DNA of 64,000 bases, from NCBI GenBank assembly GCA_016169945.1, contig JADLSH010000091.1, positions 1,116,001-1,180,000 of the forward strand. Reading direction: 5' to 3'. The notes under the pieces are model-generated. The model made no database searches. It had not been told where the DNA came from and saw nothing but the letters and a program-made list of their open reading frames with translations. Below are positions 10,426 through 21,605 of the stretch, one piece after another. Numbering within the stretch: position 1 is the stretch's first letter; every line of letters starts with the position of its first letter. This stretch comes from Trachythela sp. YZ-2020 (taxonomy: Eukaryota > Cnidaria > Anthozoa > Malacalcyonacea > Clavulariidae). A program made the position numbers and the translations under genes.

Positions 10426-11110
10426 GAGCTGAACCAACTGAGCTACAGAGTCCAGTTGTCGAGCTCTGGTTGGTTAGAGAGAGCGCTGCACCGGAATCGC
10501 AGGAACGCAGATTCGATTCCTGCCAGGGACCTATAGTTGTATTTTTCGTAGCTGTTCCTGGTTAGGTCTAATAAATGTATATAATTTTCACTCAATAATT
10601 TTCCATCTACAAAACCTTTCAATTATTATTCAATCGAGTGAGATGCCACCAAAATCTTGATATGTTATGTCGTGTCGTGTCGTGTCGCGTCGCGTCGCGT
10701 TGCGTGTTGTGGGTAAATATCTAGATTTTGTTGGCATCTCACTCGATTGAATAATAATTGAAGAGTTTTGTAGATGGAAAATTATTGAGTGTAAATTATA
10801 TACATTTATTAGACCAAACCAGGAACAGCTGCGAAAAATACAACTGTAGGTCCCTGGCAGGAATCGAATCTGCGGCCCTGCGATTCCGGTGCAGCGCTCT
10901 AACCAACTGAGCTACAGAGTCCAGCTGTCGAGCTCTAACCACAAGTTCGTGTATATTATATACTAGGGTACTGCCATGTTAAGTTGTGGGTAAATATCTA
11001 GATTTTGTTGGCATCTCACTCGATTGAATAATAATTGAAGGGTTTTGTAGATGGAACATTATTGAGTGTGAATTATATATATTTATTAGACCTAACCAGG
11101 AACAGCTGCG
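10426..11110. mobile_element. tRNA-derived SINE cluster forming a ~470-bp palindrome
   Basis: The head is tRNA-like: D-arm GCTCAGTTGGTTAGAGC, anticodon-arm region CTGCACCGGAATCGCAG, and a B box (GATTCGATTCC or GGTTCGATTCC type), then a body ending in a segment reading CTCACTCGATTGAATAATAA in the minus-strand units. A plus unit (10,460-10,667) and a minus unit (10,713-10,935) are joined tail to tail through a (GTCGT)n spacer. A minus-strand head fragment precedes them (10,426-10,459) and a second minus-strand body fragment follows (10,975-11,110). The tRNA-like parts are split or mutated and sit inside repeats, so they are not functional tRNA genes. Confidence 0.85.
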
Positions 11111-11931
11111 TCAAAATTTCCCAATTAACCCCTGCTTTTACAATAACTGTTTCAAAGAACGAAATTTGACAGGTCAACGCTTGCAAATGGCATGGAATTA
11201 TTAAGGCTTATTGTATGTATTATCCAAAATCTCCCCCGAAATGCGTGAAATTCAGTATGGATTTTGTGCACTTTGAAAAACCATCTTTCTCAACAATCGT
11301 CATCACGGTTTTTTGTTACACAAAGTTTTCCATTCCCCCTTTTTGAGATCGTTTATCCCTCCCGTCTTAAAAAGGGGGGGGGGGTGTTCGAACTATGTAA
11401 TAAGACTAGACCACTAGGAAATGACCCTTACTGGACGTCTTGGAAGAACAACTGACAAAGCAATATGGTATAAATAAAATTAGTTAAGTTTAGCTTACCT
11501 TCTGCAAATTCCTCCTGCATTAAAGCTGGAACAATTGAGGATAACCCTCACTGGACCTTAGGAAGGACAGTTAGTAATGATAGACCTATCAAATATAAAT
11601 AAACTTAGTTAGTTTAGATTTCATCCAGCATAAACACTGGGCAAATGGAGGATGACTCCCCGGACCTCTAAAAAGAACAGGTTACAACTGATAGAGCTAA
11701 CCAGTATAATTTAATTTAATCTAGTATAATTAAACTAACTTTAGTTTAATCTGATGTTGCAAGGATCTCACGCGAGTACAACTTCTAATTTACAGGCTAA
11801 TCTTGGTAGTCATTTTGATGAAATCATGGAATGGAAATAGACTTTTGCTGCAGCGCGCAGCGAGGATGTTGTCTTGCTATAGTTTCCGCTAATTTCAATC
11901 AGCAAACGTAATAAACGGAAGTAGAATTATA
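11111..11931. repeat. intergenic with ~118-bp tandem repeat
   Basis: From about 11,410 to 11,740 three diverged units of about 118 bp are visible, recognised by CCTTACTGGACG, CCCTCACTGGACC and CTCCCCGGACC at even spacing, each followed by an ACAGTTAG...TATAAATAAA segment. A G-run lies at about 11,370-11,385. The rest holds nothing I can name. Confidence 0.6.
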
Positions 11932-11949
11932 GGGGCCGTTCGACCCCTT

Positions 11950-12110
11950 TTGTTGGGTGGAGCAGGATGGAGCAGGGTGGAACAGGGTGGAGCAGGGTGG
12001 AACAGACTGGAGCAGGGAGGAGCAGGGTGGAGAAGGGTGGAGCAGGGTGGAGCAGGGTGAAGCAAGATGGAGCAGGGTGGTGCAGGTGGAGCAAGGGTCA
12101 GATGGGGTGG
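11950..12110. repeat. GGTGGAGCAG minisatellite in left TIR
   Basis: About 15 units of 10-11 bp. The right arm carries the same motif in reduced number (15,455-15,520), so the array has expanded or contracted on one side since the arms were homogenised. Both long frames across it (Pro/Cys-rich antisense, Gly/Trp-rich sense) are artefacts. Confidence 0.92.
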
Positions 12111-12595
12111 ATCAAAGTCGGATAACACAAAATGAGGGTGAGCAACATCATTAACATAATATGAGAGTCTGCAACATTAGCATGATATAGGGAGCGCATG
12201 ATCATTAGCATACAGGGGGGTGCATTATGTAATTAACATAAACATTCATTAATTATACAACGCAGATTTCGCTGAGTTGAGCGTTTTTCGTTTTTCCCAA
12301 ACCTGATAATTCCATAAACATACTTTGTAATAAAGTCCAATATGTCCAATGCTTATATTACAAATGTACCTCTCTACAAAGTTTTCAAACGTTTATTTAG
12401 TAAAGTCTATACAAGCGAGATTTACAAGTATAGTTTTAATTGTCGTTTTGGCGTTAGAAACATAAATATTTCGATGTTTTGTTGCTAATGTAAACTACAG
12501 ACACAATAGCTTAACTCATTAAAGGAATTAGTCAAAAGGCTTGTTTGGGCGAAACAATCATTAAGCTGAACCATCCCAATAGCTAAGCATCCTTA

Positions 12596-13054
12596 TACAG
12601 GGTGTCCCAAAAAAGTCCCCCTATAGAAATCACTCTTTTGTTGTTAAACGTGCGTTGCTATACCTCTGGGAATTTATCTTAAGAATAAAGTGTTTGCCAC
12701 TCCACCCCAGAACATCGATGTGCTACGCCAGAGGATAATCGATGAATTTAATGTTTTACGGCAGCAGCCTGAAATGATTCGTCATGCAGTACGCGACATG
12801 CACAAACGAACCATTTTTGCGTCGAACGAAATGGGGGACACATTGAAGGGCATGGCCCATAGCTTTTAATTTCATGTAAAAGAAACAGCAAACCATTTGT
12901 TTGTGAAATCGTTTTGCTTGCTTCGATCGTCGCGTTAAATTATTTGGACGAAGGGAAATTAAGTTGTAAATACTTCCGCTGTTCATGTACAATTCAATTA
13001 AATTCCAAAGGTATAATAACGCACAAGAGTGACTTTCTTTTTGGACACCTTGCA
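12596..13054 (+). mobile_element. mariner/Tc1-like element remnant with transposase C-terminus
   Basis: Imperfect TIRs TACAGGGTGTCC and GGACACCTTGCA are flanked by TA, with a 459-bp interior. It holds a decayed plus-strand frame reading VFATPPQNIDVLRQRI, then a segment ending VRDMHKRT, the C-terminal tail typical of mariner/Tc-family transposases; the DDE core is deleted. It sits inside the left TIR of the 3.6-kb transposon, and the right TIR has the unoccupied sequence at the equivalent point, which fixes the insertion. Confidence 0.8.
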
Positions 13055-13107
13055 TATTTTGCCAAGCGTTGTGTTGACTATGTGTTGCAAGCGTTGCCAA
13101 GCGTTGT

Positions 13108-13577
13108 GCATGACTATGACTATGACCATGACCATGACCATGACCATGACTATGACTATGACTATGACTATGACTATGACTATGACTATGACTATGACCA
13201 TGACCATGACTATGACTATGACTATGACTATGACTATGACTATGACCATGACCATGACCATGACTATGACCATGACCATGACCATGACCATGACCATGAC
13301 CATGACCATGACAATGACTATGACTATGACTATGACTATGACTATGACTATGACTATGACTGGCGACTATGACTATGACTATGACTATGACTATGACCAT
13401 GACCATGACCATGACTATGACCATGACCATGACCATGACCATGACCATGACCATGACCATGACCATGACTATGACTATGACTATGACTATGACTATGACT
13501 ATGACTATGACTATGACTATGACTATGACTATGACTATGACTATGACTATGACTATGACTATGACTATGACTATGAC
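13108..13577. repeat. (ATGACY)n hexanucleotide microsatellite
   Basis: About 78 units of ATGACT/ATGACC in alternating homogeneous blocks, with one break (TGGCG) near 13,363. Long frames in all phases (HDHDYD, MTMTMT and VIVIVI types) are repeat artefacts. Confidence 0.97.
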
Positions 13578-13695
13578 ACCATCAATCTTAGGATTCAATT
13601 TTTCAATCTTAGGGTTCAATTATTCAATCTAAGGATTCAATAATTCACTCTTAGGATTCAATTATTCAATCTTAGGATTCAATTATTCACTCCTA
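13578..13695. repeat. ~21-bp minisatellite between the two microsatellite blocks
   Basis: Five to six units of AATCTTAGGATTCAATTATTC with small variations, forming the loop between two inverted microsatellite blocks. Confidence 0.85.
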
Positions 13696-13850
13696 AGCAT
13701 AGTCATAGTCATAGTCATAGTCATAGTCATAGTCATAGTCATAGTCATAGTCATAGTCATAGTCATAGTCATAGTCATAGTCATAGTCATAGTCATAGTC
13801 ATAGTCATAGTCATGGTCATGGACATGGTCATGGTCATAGTCATAGAAAT
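13696..13850. repeat. (CATAGT)n microsatellite, inverse of the 13.1-kb block
   Basis: About 25 units of CATAGT/CATGGT, the reverse complement of the ATGACY block upstream. The two blocks therefore form a stem around the 21-bp minisatellite. The variable base is C/T on the opposite strand in both blocks. Confidence 0.95.
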
Positions 13851-13878
13851 TGGATTATTTAACAAGTATTTCAGAGAT

Positions 13879-14277
13879 ATGCTTGCTCGGTATGGGTTAA
13901 AGAAATGTAAAGTTATGGTTAAAAGGTGCAAAAGCTACGAGGTTGACTCGGACAATTTATATGCACCAAAGCAAGTGATGGAGTTTAAGAATAATACGCT
14001 TTTAGAAGCAGACCCAGAGCAGACCTTATTTAATTTGTTAAAAATATATTTAATATTGGGTAGGCTTTCAGATTGGAGACCTAAAGATTTAGCAATGATG
14101 ACGCCAGAGCAACGAGAAGGTTACAAACAAAGACTACTTCACGAGAGACCTAAATATATTCCTATGAAAGCTGAAGATATTGCAAGATTATCACCCGATG
14201 ACAGATAAAAATATGAGAACTCTTTAAAGATACAAAAGACGCCTAAACGATACGCTCTTAGGAGTAGGCCTTACTAA
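13879..14277 (+). pseudogene. unknown ORF carried by the 3.6-kb transposon
   Basis: A genuine-looking coding stretch emerges from the microsatellite. Starting at ATG 13,879 it reads MLARYGLKKCKVMVKRCKSY and continues to a TAA at 14,206-14,208. The same frame resumes directly after that TAA for 22 codons and ends with a basic tail, TPKRYALRSRPY, and a true stop at 14,275-14,277; the premature TAA could derive from CAA. Two related motifs near the C-terminus (LAMMTPEQREGYKQRL and IARLSPDDR followed by KYENSL) suggest an internal repeat. The basic tail could be a nuclear-localisation or DNA-binding segment. I do not recognise the family. The microsatellite may have replaced a longer N-terminus. 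Confidence 0.6.
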
Positions 14278-15014
14278 CGCTGTAAAAGAAATTTTAATCT
14301 ATAAATGTGTTTTAAAATTAATTCTGTGTGTGTTGTATGTACATTGTACAATATTTTCCCGTCTGATGATATATTCTCAATTTATTCAAATCGCCGTTAA
14401 CGATTTACAAATGACTTAGAAACCTACGCATAGAATTGTGTTTACACGCAATGTTTGTATATGCTCGTAAATCTGGCTTAAAAACCACTGCTTTTCATCC
14501 TCTGCTACATCTAAAACGCTTGAAATTTTGTAAGGTTTAAATTCCTTTAAGAACTATGTTTATACATTCGCTTGGCAACATATATTTGTATTTCTCTATA
14601 AGACCTTAGCTATGCCGATTAAACTTTAAGATCTTCTCGTTTTAGAAAGCTATATTTCTGCTTGTTATTACTTCGCGTAAAGCAATAATATTTTACTTGG
14701 TTAAGCGTCGCTATATTAGTTGTCTAAGCCGTTTCTTATAAGGTGATATTAGATACGAGAATATATTTACTCGTTGTCGAAACGGACTGTGTTTGGAACA
14801 CAACGCTTGGCAAAATATATAGGGACGTTTAGCTATTGGGATGGTTCAGCTTAATGAATGTTTCGCCCAAACAAGCCTTTTGACTAAATCCTTTAATGAG
14901 TTAAGCTATTGTGTCTATAGTTTACATTAGCAACAAAACATCAAAATATTTATGTTTCTAACGCCAAAACACAATGAAGACTATACTTGTAAATCTCGCT
15001 TGTATAGACTTTAC

Positions 15015-15167
15015 CAGTAGCGAAGCCAGCCTGATAATTTGGTCATGCTATGCAAATTTTAAATCATTATCATTATTCATTTCTTTAGAAATTGATTGTT
15101 TTCACAGTCTGTGAACACGGAAATATTTGCATTGCATGACCAAATTGTCAGGCTGGCTTCGCCACTG
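15015..15167. mobile_element. hAT-type MITE, 153 bp
   Basis: TIRs start CAGTAGCGAAGCCAGCC and end GGCTGGCTTCGCCACTG, and an exact 8-bp duplication GACTTTAC flanks them (15,007-15,014 and 15,168-15,175). CAGTGGCG-like tips and an 8-bp TSD are the hallmarks of hAT elements. It lies in the right arm of the 3.6-kb transposon; the left arm shows the empty site. Confidence 0.93.
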
Positions 15168-15536
15168 GACTTTACTAAATAAACGCTTGAAAACTTTGTA
15201 GAAGAGGTATATTTGTAATATAAGCATTCGACAGATTGGACTTTATTAGAAAGTATGTTTATGGAATTATCAGGTTTGGGAAAAACGAAAAACGCTGAAC
15301 TCGGCGAAATCTGAGTTGTATGAATGTTTATGTTAATTACATAATGCACCTCCCTGTATGCTAATGATCATGCGCACCCCTATATTATGCTAATGTTGTA
15401 CACTCTCATATTATGTTAATGATGTTGCTCACCCTCATTTTGTGTTATCCGACTTTGCTCCACCCAATCTGACCCTTGCTCCACCCTGCACCACCCTGCT
15501 CCATCTCCACCCCACAAAAGGGGCTCGAACGATCCC

Positions 15537-16213
15537 TAAAATACTACTAACGGATGTCCACTCCAATTTACAAATTCCAATTAGAAAAGTAATAAACGGA
15601 CGACACACGTATTGTGTTTGCAATCGCTCGCATTTTCTAACCATTTATCTCTCTGGACTGGATAGACTCCGTGGGCAAGCAATACAAATAAACTGCAAAA
15701 AATATTATTCAGCACGCGGGAAGTTGGGAGAGCACGAAGAAGCGTAAGAGATTGTCGAGGCTCTAGCCGAAAACGAATGGGTGGCACTCACGAGTCAATA
15801 GCACTTACTGTTACAAATAAGCTGATGTCTTTCATTCACTCGGAATATCACTCATTCATTGGAATCACTCATTCATTAAAGTTTATAAACAAACGTATAT
15901 TATTTTGCAACACTGTGGTCTGTGAAGTAAAAAAGTTTATGCAAAATAGTAAGTGAACAGGGTTTAAACACTTATAACAGAAAAATATAACAAGAACTTC
16001 GACGTTTCAAGCTTCAGGCAAAGGCCCTCCCTCTTGAAAGCATGTAGGACGGCGACGCGACGACGACGGCTAGGGACTTTACGCAACGACGATGCGAGGC
16101 CTGGACGACGGCGTTCGAAGCTGACTGACGTTTACGAGGATCAGATAATTTACGAGGATCAGATTCTACTCTCTTCCTTCCGCGTCCGAAAACTGAATAT
16201 CTTAAAAAAAGTG
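15537..16213. other. intergenic with one dispersed-repeat copy
   Basis: No gene. At about 15,985-16,030 lies a minus-oriented copy of a repeat built on CGAAACGTCGAAGTTCTTG, also found at 24,394-24,475 and 39,766-39,835. A segment at 16,070-16,110 (GACTTTACGCAACGA...) recurs inverted near 24,040-24,090. Confidence 0.5.
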
Positions 16214-16490
16214 TTAGTTTTAGAGGACCAAAAATATGGAATTCTTTGTCTGAACAAGCTAGAAATAGCGAATCTTTGTCCATATTTAATAGCAACATCT
16301 CTAATGCCAATGCCAGCCTGATTAATAAATAATTGATAATTATACTTATAAGTAATATAATTGATTTTGTATATAGTTTGTGTGTACTTTTTTTTATTCA
16401 TTTGTAAATATTTGTAGAAAAATCACGTCCCACTTGGAAATCAATCAATTAGTAGTTAAAATAAAGTTTTACCTACCTACCTACCTACGC
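16214..16490 (+). mobile_element. 5'-truncated LINE 3' end
   Basis: The frame at about 16,220-16,331 reads FRGPKIWNSLSEQARNSES and ends INK-stop. The RGPKIWNSLP-type motif marks the extreme C-terminus of CR1-like ORF2 proteins. A 3' UTR follows and ends in (ACCT)n at 16,469-16,490. Confidence 0.72.
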
Positions 16491-17842
16491 CATAGATTTT
16501 AACTGCGCATGCGTTATTGAGGACGCTTGTTTTCACGAGAGCAGTCGTGATCTCGTCGACGACTGCAGATTGGCTATTGTGAGGTTGACAGTCAACGCTA
16601 AACAAGAAAGGTAAATAAAAGCAAAAATATTTCATTTACATAATTTTTTTGGCATGACTCGCTTTCTTTAACCATTTTCCTCTTAAATAGCGAAGATACT
16701 TAAAATTAATTTAGGAAAATCTGTATTTTATCTGCATTTCTGGACGTAGTTGAAGCACATGGCCATGGCGAATTTTTGTCGATTTTTGTCGATTATCGAT
16801 TCTTATTTCAAGCACTACGTTTTAATATGATTAAAGATAATGCTTTATAATATATGTTGTCTTCAAAGCTTGGGTTTAATAAGGCACAGAACCTTTGATA
16901 TTTTTCTTATGTGTTGTCGTATAGTACTGTATATGTTTACATATTTAATACAGTATAAACTTGTTGATATAGTGATTTTGAACATTATATCTCTTCTACT
17001 GTAGATGACAAGCAGTACTAAGGAAGGCACAACAAAGAAAATGTCAGATTATTTTCTTCTGTTGAATGGTTATATTAGATAAAAACCTCAAGAAATTATT
17101 TATTTTATACATAGTCTATGGGTGGTCATAGTGTATGTCTATTAGATTTTGTTATTCATACTATTCAGGATCTTTTAGGTCGTTACTATGGAGAATGGGT
17201 CATTAATTACTATGGGGAAAGGGTCCTTATTATGGGGAAAGGCTGGTTACTATGGGCAAAGCCAGGGTATTTACTCTGCTCATAGTTAATGGAAATCTGC
17301 TGTGGCAATGCCAGGGAGCATTTAAATGAATAAAGGGTATATAAACTATATCGAAAAATACCCTACATCACACTTTTGACAAGAAAAGTTCTAGCAATTC
17401 TTCAATTAGTGTTTTATGAAGAAAGGACTTACCTTGAAATAAAAGATTGTAATATAGTAACCATTTTCATGTTGGAGCCACATAAATGATCTAATAGTAG
17501 GACCATAGTGATCAAGTGCAGATTACTAAAATTATTACCATGTCATTTCATTCAACATTACAGTTGCAAAAAAATTCTAGTTTATGATTATACAATCTGC
17601 AAAAATTTGGCAGGCTCAGCCCACCTGATGAGCTCCCCTCTTCTACACCCGTAGTATTCAGGTATGCAAAAAGAAAGATTGACTATGATTATATATTGGG
17701 GAATATGGTGTAACCAATTTATATTCAGCGGCACACAGATGAGATGGCATTCCTACTTCTCCTTTTCCTAGCAATGGTACTGTTCAAGAAGTACTTGTTG
17801 CTGTTGTGAGAATTGAACTGTAATTAACTGTACATGTTTTAG
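16491..17842. other. upstream region of the Myb/SANT gene
   Basis: No confident gene. A short minisatellite of TACTATGGGGAAAGG units lies at about 17,180-17,265. The stretch ends in TACATGTTTTAG, a plausible 3' splice site at 17,841-17,842, so 5' exons of the Myb gene may lie here unseen. Confidence 0.45.
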
Positions 17843-18581
17843 GGCATCTCCATTGATTTGGACACAAGAACAAGATGATGCACTATGCATGCAAATCCTG
17901 GTGACTGAACCATTCCGTTTCAGACCGAGCACTAATCAGAGTGAAAGTGCTTGGAGTAAAGTGGCAGAAGAGCTGAACAAAATGACTTCTCCGCAGATGA
18001 AAGTTGATCAAAGAGCTGTCAGGGATAGGTTTAAAACAATTAAGAAATATTTTCAGGATAAAATGCGAGCTGGAGAAAATGCATCTGGAGATTTGACTCC
18101 AGTAGAACAAGCTCTAGAAGATATAATTGAAAGGGAACTAGAAGTGAAGATTTTACACTCCCAGGAAGATGAAGAAAGAAGTAAAAAGATTGACAAAGAC
18201 AAGAAGACTGCAGAGGAAATGAGACTACAATCCTTGGAAACATTTTCAGAAACCAAAAAGAGAAAAGCAGAAAATAGTGAAGAGGATGATGAAAGTCCAA
18301 AGATCAGGAAGACTAGACGATCAGGCTCAGCTACACTGTTGTACCTCAAAGAGAAAGCAGAGATGGATATGGAGTTCAAGAAAGAAGAGTTGCAATTGAA
18401 GAAGAAAGAACAAGAAAAGCAATTTGAAGAACAGACGGCGATGAGACAGCAACAAAGTGAACTTTTGAAATCTTTTACTGATGTGCAGCAATCAATGCAA
18501 TGCCAAATGCAGAAACAAGCTGAACTTCAGCAACAGCAGATGCAACAAAACAATCAGATGATTATGATACAAAGATTGTAA
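17843..18581 (+). CDS. Myb/SANT-like DNA-binding protein, probably the Harbinger accessory gene
   Basis: The frame runs 245 codons from a splice-acceptor-like AG to TAA. No ATG lies at its start (the first in-frame start-like codon is TTG at 17,853), so this is probably a terminal exon. Residues of about 4-75 form a Myb/SANT-like trihelix (PLIWTQEQDDALCMQIL, SAWSKVAEELNKM, QRAVRDRFKTIKKYF) with the expected spaced Trp/aromatic residues. An acidic/basic middle with a KKRK cluster follows, then a long Gln/Glu/Lys coiled coil to the end. PIF/Harbinger elements encode such a Myb-like partner that brings the transposase to the nucleus and DNA. A decayed Harbinger transposase lies convergently 4 kb downstream, which supports that role. 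It is intact although the transposase is broken, so it may be a younger copy or domesticated. Confidence 0.75.
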
Positions 18582-18689
18582 CTAATGTAAGTGACATTTG
18601 TGCTAAGCCAACGTTCATTACATTTTGTTGTTTTGTTTTGCTACTTGATGTACTATATAGCTAGCCTTGTAAATTTATTTACCATTAAG

Positions 18690-18780
18690 CAGCAATGCGC
18701 CCTACTTTATTATTTTCTTCTGTCTAATGCCAGACAATGTTGCTTGTCAAGAGGAGATTCTTGCGCTTTAATGGGTTAAT
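18690..18780. repeat. TAACCCATTAA foldback repeat, copy
   Basis: Minus-oriented: GCGCCCTACTTTATTATTTT, TCTGTCTAATGCCAGAC, then TTAATGGGTTAATA. It matches the better copies at 29,308-29,425 and 29,452-29,553. It lies just downstream of the Myb gene. Confidence 0.7.
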
Positions 18781-18819
18781 AAATTATATATATGTGGTGT
18801 TTCTTCAAACCAAAACTTA

Positions 18820-21605
18820 TATTATATTATCTTCATACAAAACTACAAAGAACATATTGTTTAAAGTGCTTATAAACCCAAAATGGGTTTTTACTGATTC
18901 GGATAGAACATAAAAAGTTAGTTAATAAGTTCTAGATTAGTTTTTGGCTTAGACTTTTAGTTTCGGAGATATAAAGGCTCAAAGTCGCTATTTTGGAAAA
19001 AAAGTAGCGTCTTCCGGGGGACTGGGTCCCAGGAACGTGTGTATTTAATTTTACTATAAAAACTATTACATTTGGATAAATCATCTTGAAAAGTCGGCTA
19101 TTTCTTGAGGAAAAAAACACACTTTTGAACCTTCTAGTGGTTTGCATCGTCAATCGTGGAATATAGACGAAGGAATGGATTTAAATGCGATTTCAAATTC
19201 GATCGTGGAGACGACCATGACACTTGCAGTAACTTATGTATATAAATTCTGGGACATAGATGCCTCTTCTGGCGAACCAATTGCTTATAAAATTCTTTCG
19301 TATAGTATCAAATAAAGAAAGAAGAAATAAATGAACGAATGCAAGGGTTAAACGTTTGTTGGAATGGAACTTAAACCTTTTACTGCATTGTATAGTCTTC
19401 ATGCCTTCATGGACATGGGAATCGGTTGCATTTCATTTCTGATTTCTACACCTGCTTTAAAGTTGGTTCTCACTTTAGCAAGGAAGCTTGTTTCCCTACA
19501 AATTTTACATCCAAATTTACCCAAAATTTGGACATTTTCAAGAATAATAACTGGTTAACTGCAACTGGCCAACCCACAATCTAATGAAATTGGCCCCCAT
19601 GTATATTCTCACAGAACCTTTCATAGGAAGATTGGTTGACAAATTGTCATCTTTGTCCATGTAAATGAAAGATGATCAATACACAGATATCATAAACTGG
19701 ATATATATATAGATATATGGAATTATTGTGACAACACTAAACATTAATTGCCACATAAATAGGCTTAGAATAATATTCATCTTTTGAGAATGTTTTAGTG
19801 GGGAAACATATCTAATTTAATAAATAAGCCATAAGGCCAGTATGTGATCTGTAAAACATCATACTTTCTATTACAGTAGCTTTGCCTGTGTGGGCAGAGC
19901 AAACATGCTTCAACTTTCACATTAGATGTCTGGTGTGAGAGTGATGTTTGCTTTACTCACAGTGTACACACATCCAACTTTCTTGGCATGCCCACATAGC
20001 TGATTTAAGTGACTCAGAAAGGTGCTTCTCAGCAAGTAAAATGACTTTCTCTCCATGGAGGGAAATGGATGTTGACCTCCCCTACCAGATGTCCTTGCAC
20101 ATTTTATAAGTGGAATCTCTCCTTCCAGATGGTAAAGTTCCTCCATAGTGGGAGTCTGGCTCTTTTCTAGGTAACCCATTACCCAAAGAGCAGCTAAAGT
20201 TTAGCCAATCCAATCAAGCACAGTTAACCCATTAATTGGCAGTACTCTACCACTGATGAGTAAAATTTGCCAATTAATGGGTTAAGCCAATCGATCCAAT
20301 CAAGGGGCTGAGCTATTAAAAGTGCACTTGCCCCAAGACACAGTAGAGTCACAATACAACATATATTGATAAAGATGTTTAATAAATATTTAATTAAAAA
20401 TGTTAATTCATCTTTCACTGATGGTTCCAGTTTACTTCACTGATAATCTAGATGAAATGACAAACAAATAGTTTAATGGGCTATACAATTTTTGAAGTGT
20501 ATATCTCTATTCAGGAATTTTTCTTAGCCTCCCTAAGGTTCTTCAACATAGGTGGCTAACAAACCAAGGCCTAACCGCAGAAATGCCTGATACTCAGGTT
20601 AAGGTGGTTCCACTAGTGGGACAGTGCAGCACTTGGTGATCAACTTTGTGCCAAATACATGTATCAATCAAACATATAGCACCAGTATCTCACTGTCATA
20701 TAAAACATTTGACATTGACCACATGTGTAGGATAATACAAGACACTGAAAGTCCACATATAAAGTAGGTTGAAATCTAAAAGTAGAATGGCCTATTAATT
20801 TATATTAGTTAAATACCATAAAGGCATTAAAGTTGTGATAATTTTCACATTGAAACATATATGATATATTATTCTATAACAGCAGTATGTAATCTCTCAG
20901 AGGTAGAAGCACTTCAATCGATTTGTGTGCCAACAAACACCGTTGTACACCGTTGTATACTAAGCAAATAATATGCACATTTAGGTGGCATGATTCAACG
21001 TTAAATATCCAAAGTTCATACGCGCGAATAGACATCATTGCATTTGTTAAAATCACAGCTTACGTGTATGTTGATTCCTGTCCTATGTTGGGACAACTGG
21101 GTACATTTGTCTTTGTTTATAGGTCGATAACTATGGCCTGTATTTGCCACCAAATGTCTCAGATCGATGAGTTTCGGTGTCCTCTTTTCTATCGGTTTAA
21201 AGCCGCAGTAGGTGATTTATCATCCAAAAAAGGTGTCAGATAGCTAGATATATTACTGTTGGTACTTTCTGTGTAATATCACGCACAAACGAAACATCGT
21301 TTAGACAAAATATGCAAAAAAACACAATACATCGATATCTTCGCCATATATTTCTTAGTTGTTTATCAAAGTTGGGTTCCTGGGATCCAGGCCCCTTGGT
21401 GATATTTTGGTCGCGCTACTTTTTTTCAGAAAATGCCAAAATTTGCCTGTTTGAGCCTTTATATCTCCGAAACTAAAAGTCTAAGCCAAAAACTAATCTA
21501 GAACTTACTAACTAACTTTTCATGCCCTATCCTAATCAATAAAAACCCATTTTGGGTTTATAAGCACTTTAATGACTTCTTTGTAAGCTGTCCAAGATAC
21601 TTTTG
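18820..21605. mobile_element. 2.8-kb long-TIR element between the Myb and transposase genes
   Basis: The arms at about 18,820-19,040 and 21,370-21,605 are inverted repeats. They share AAGTGCTTATAAACCCAAAA, CTAGATTAGTTTTTGGCTTA and the TTTATATCTCCGAAACTAAA complement over about 220 bp. The interior has no recognised ORF and includes a short TAACCCATTAA foldback (20,225-20,285). The tips are too diverged to fix a target duplication. Confidence 0.78.
20225..20285. repeat. TAACCCATTAA foldback repeat, compact copy
   Basis: GTTAACCCATTAATTGGCAG at one end and CCAATTAATGGGTTAA at the other, with CTACCACTGATGAGTAAAAT inside; a 61-bp self-complementary unit. Confidence 0.85.

Larger units (their letters stand above)
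11932..15536. mobile_element. 3.6-kb DNA transposon with ~0.7-kb terminal inverted repeats
   Basis: The left arm (11,932-12,595 plus 13,055-13,080) and the right arm (about 14,798-15,536) are reverse complements. Tips read GGGGCCGTTCGACCCC and GGGGCTCGAACGATCCC, flanked by TA. The arms agree through GGTGGAGCAGG minisatellite, a 400-bp unique section and GCTATTGGGATGGTTC. Two later insertions can be read by comparing the arms: a mariner remnant in the left arm and a hAT MITE in the right arm. The interior holds inverted microsatellites and one unknown ORF. No transposase is recognised, so it is non-autonomous or has lost its transposase. The TA target fits Tc1/mariner-like or other TA-targeting superfamilies. 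Confidence 0.88.

Noticed and set aside
10440..10540. tRNA gene
   Set aside because: The tRNA-like part lacks a complete cloverleaf, is repeated in both orientations and is fused to a SINE body.
11895..12154. Pro/Cys-rich and Gly/Trp-rich frames on opposite strands
   Set aside because: Both arise from the GGTGGAGCAG minisatellite of the left TIR.
12756..13931. Several long reading frames of VIVIVI, HSHSHG, MTMTMT and DYDYDH type
   Set aside because: They are translations of the ATGACY/CATAGT hexanucleotide arrays, open in every phase because the unit length is a multiple of three and has no stop.
16034..16110. Shared terminal repeat of a Harbinger element (16.07 kb versus 24.05 kb inverted)
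   Set aside because: The inverted match is only about 40 bp with gaps, and the 16-kb copy adjoins an unrelated LINE; more likely two scraps of a dispersed repeat.
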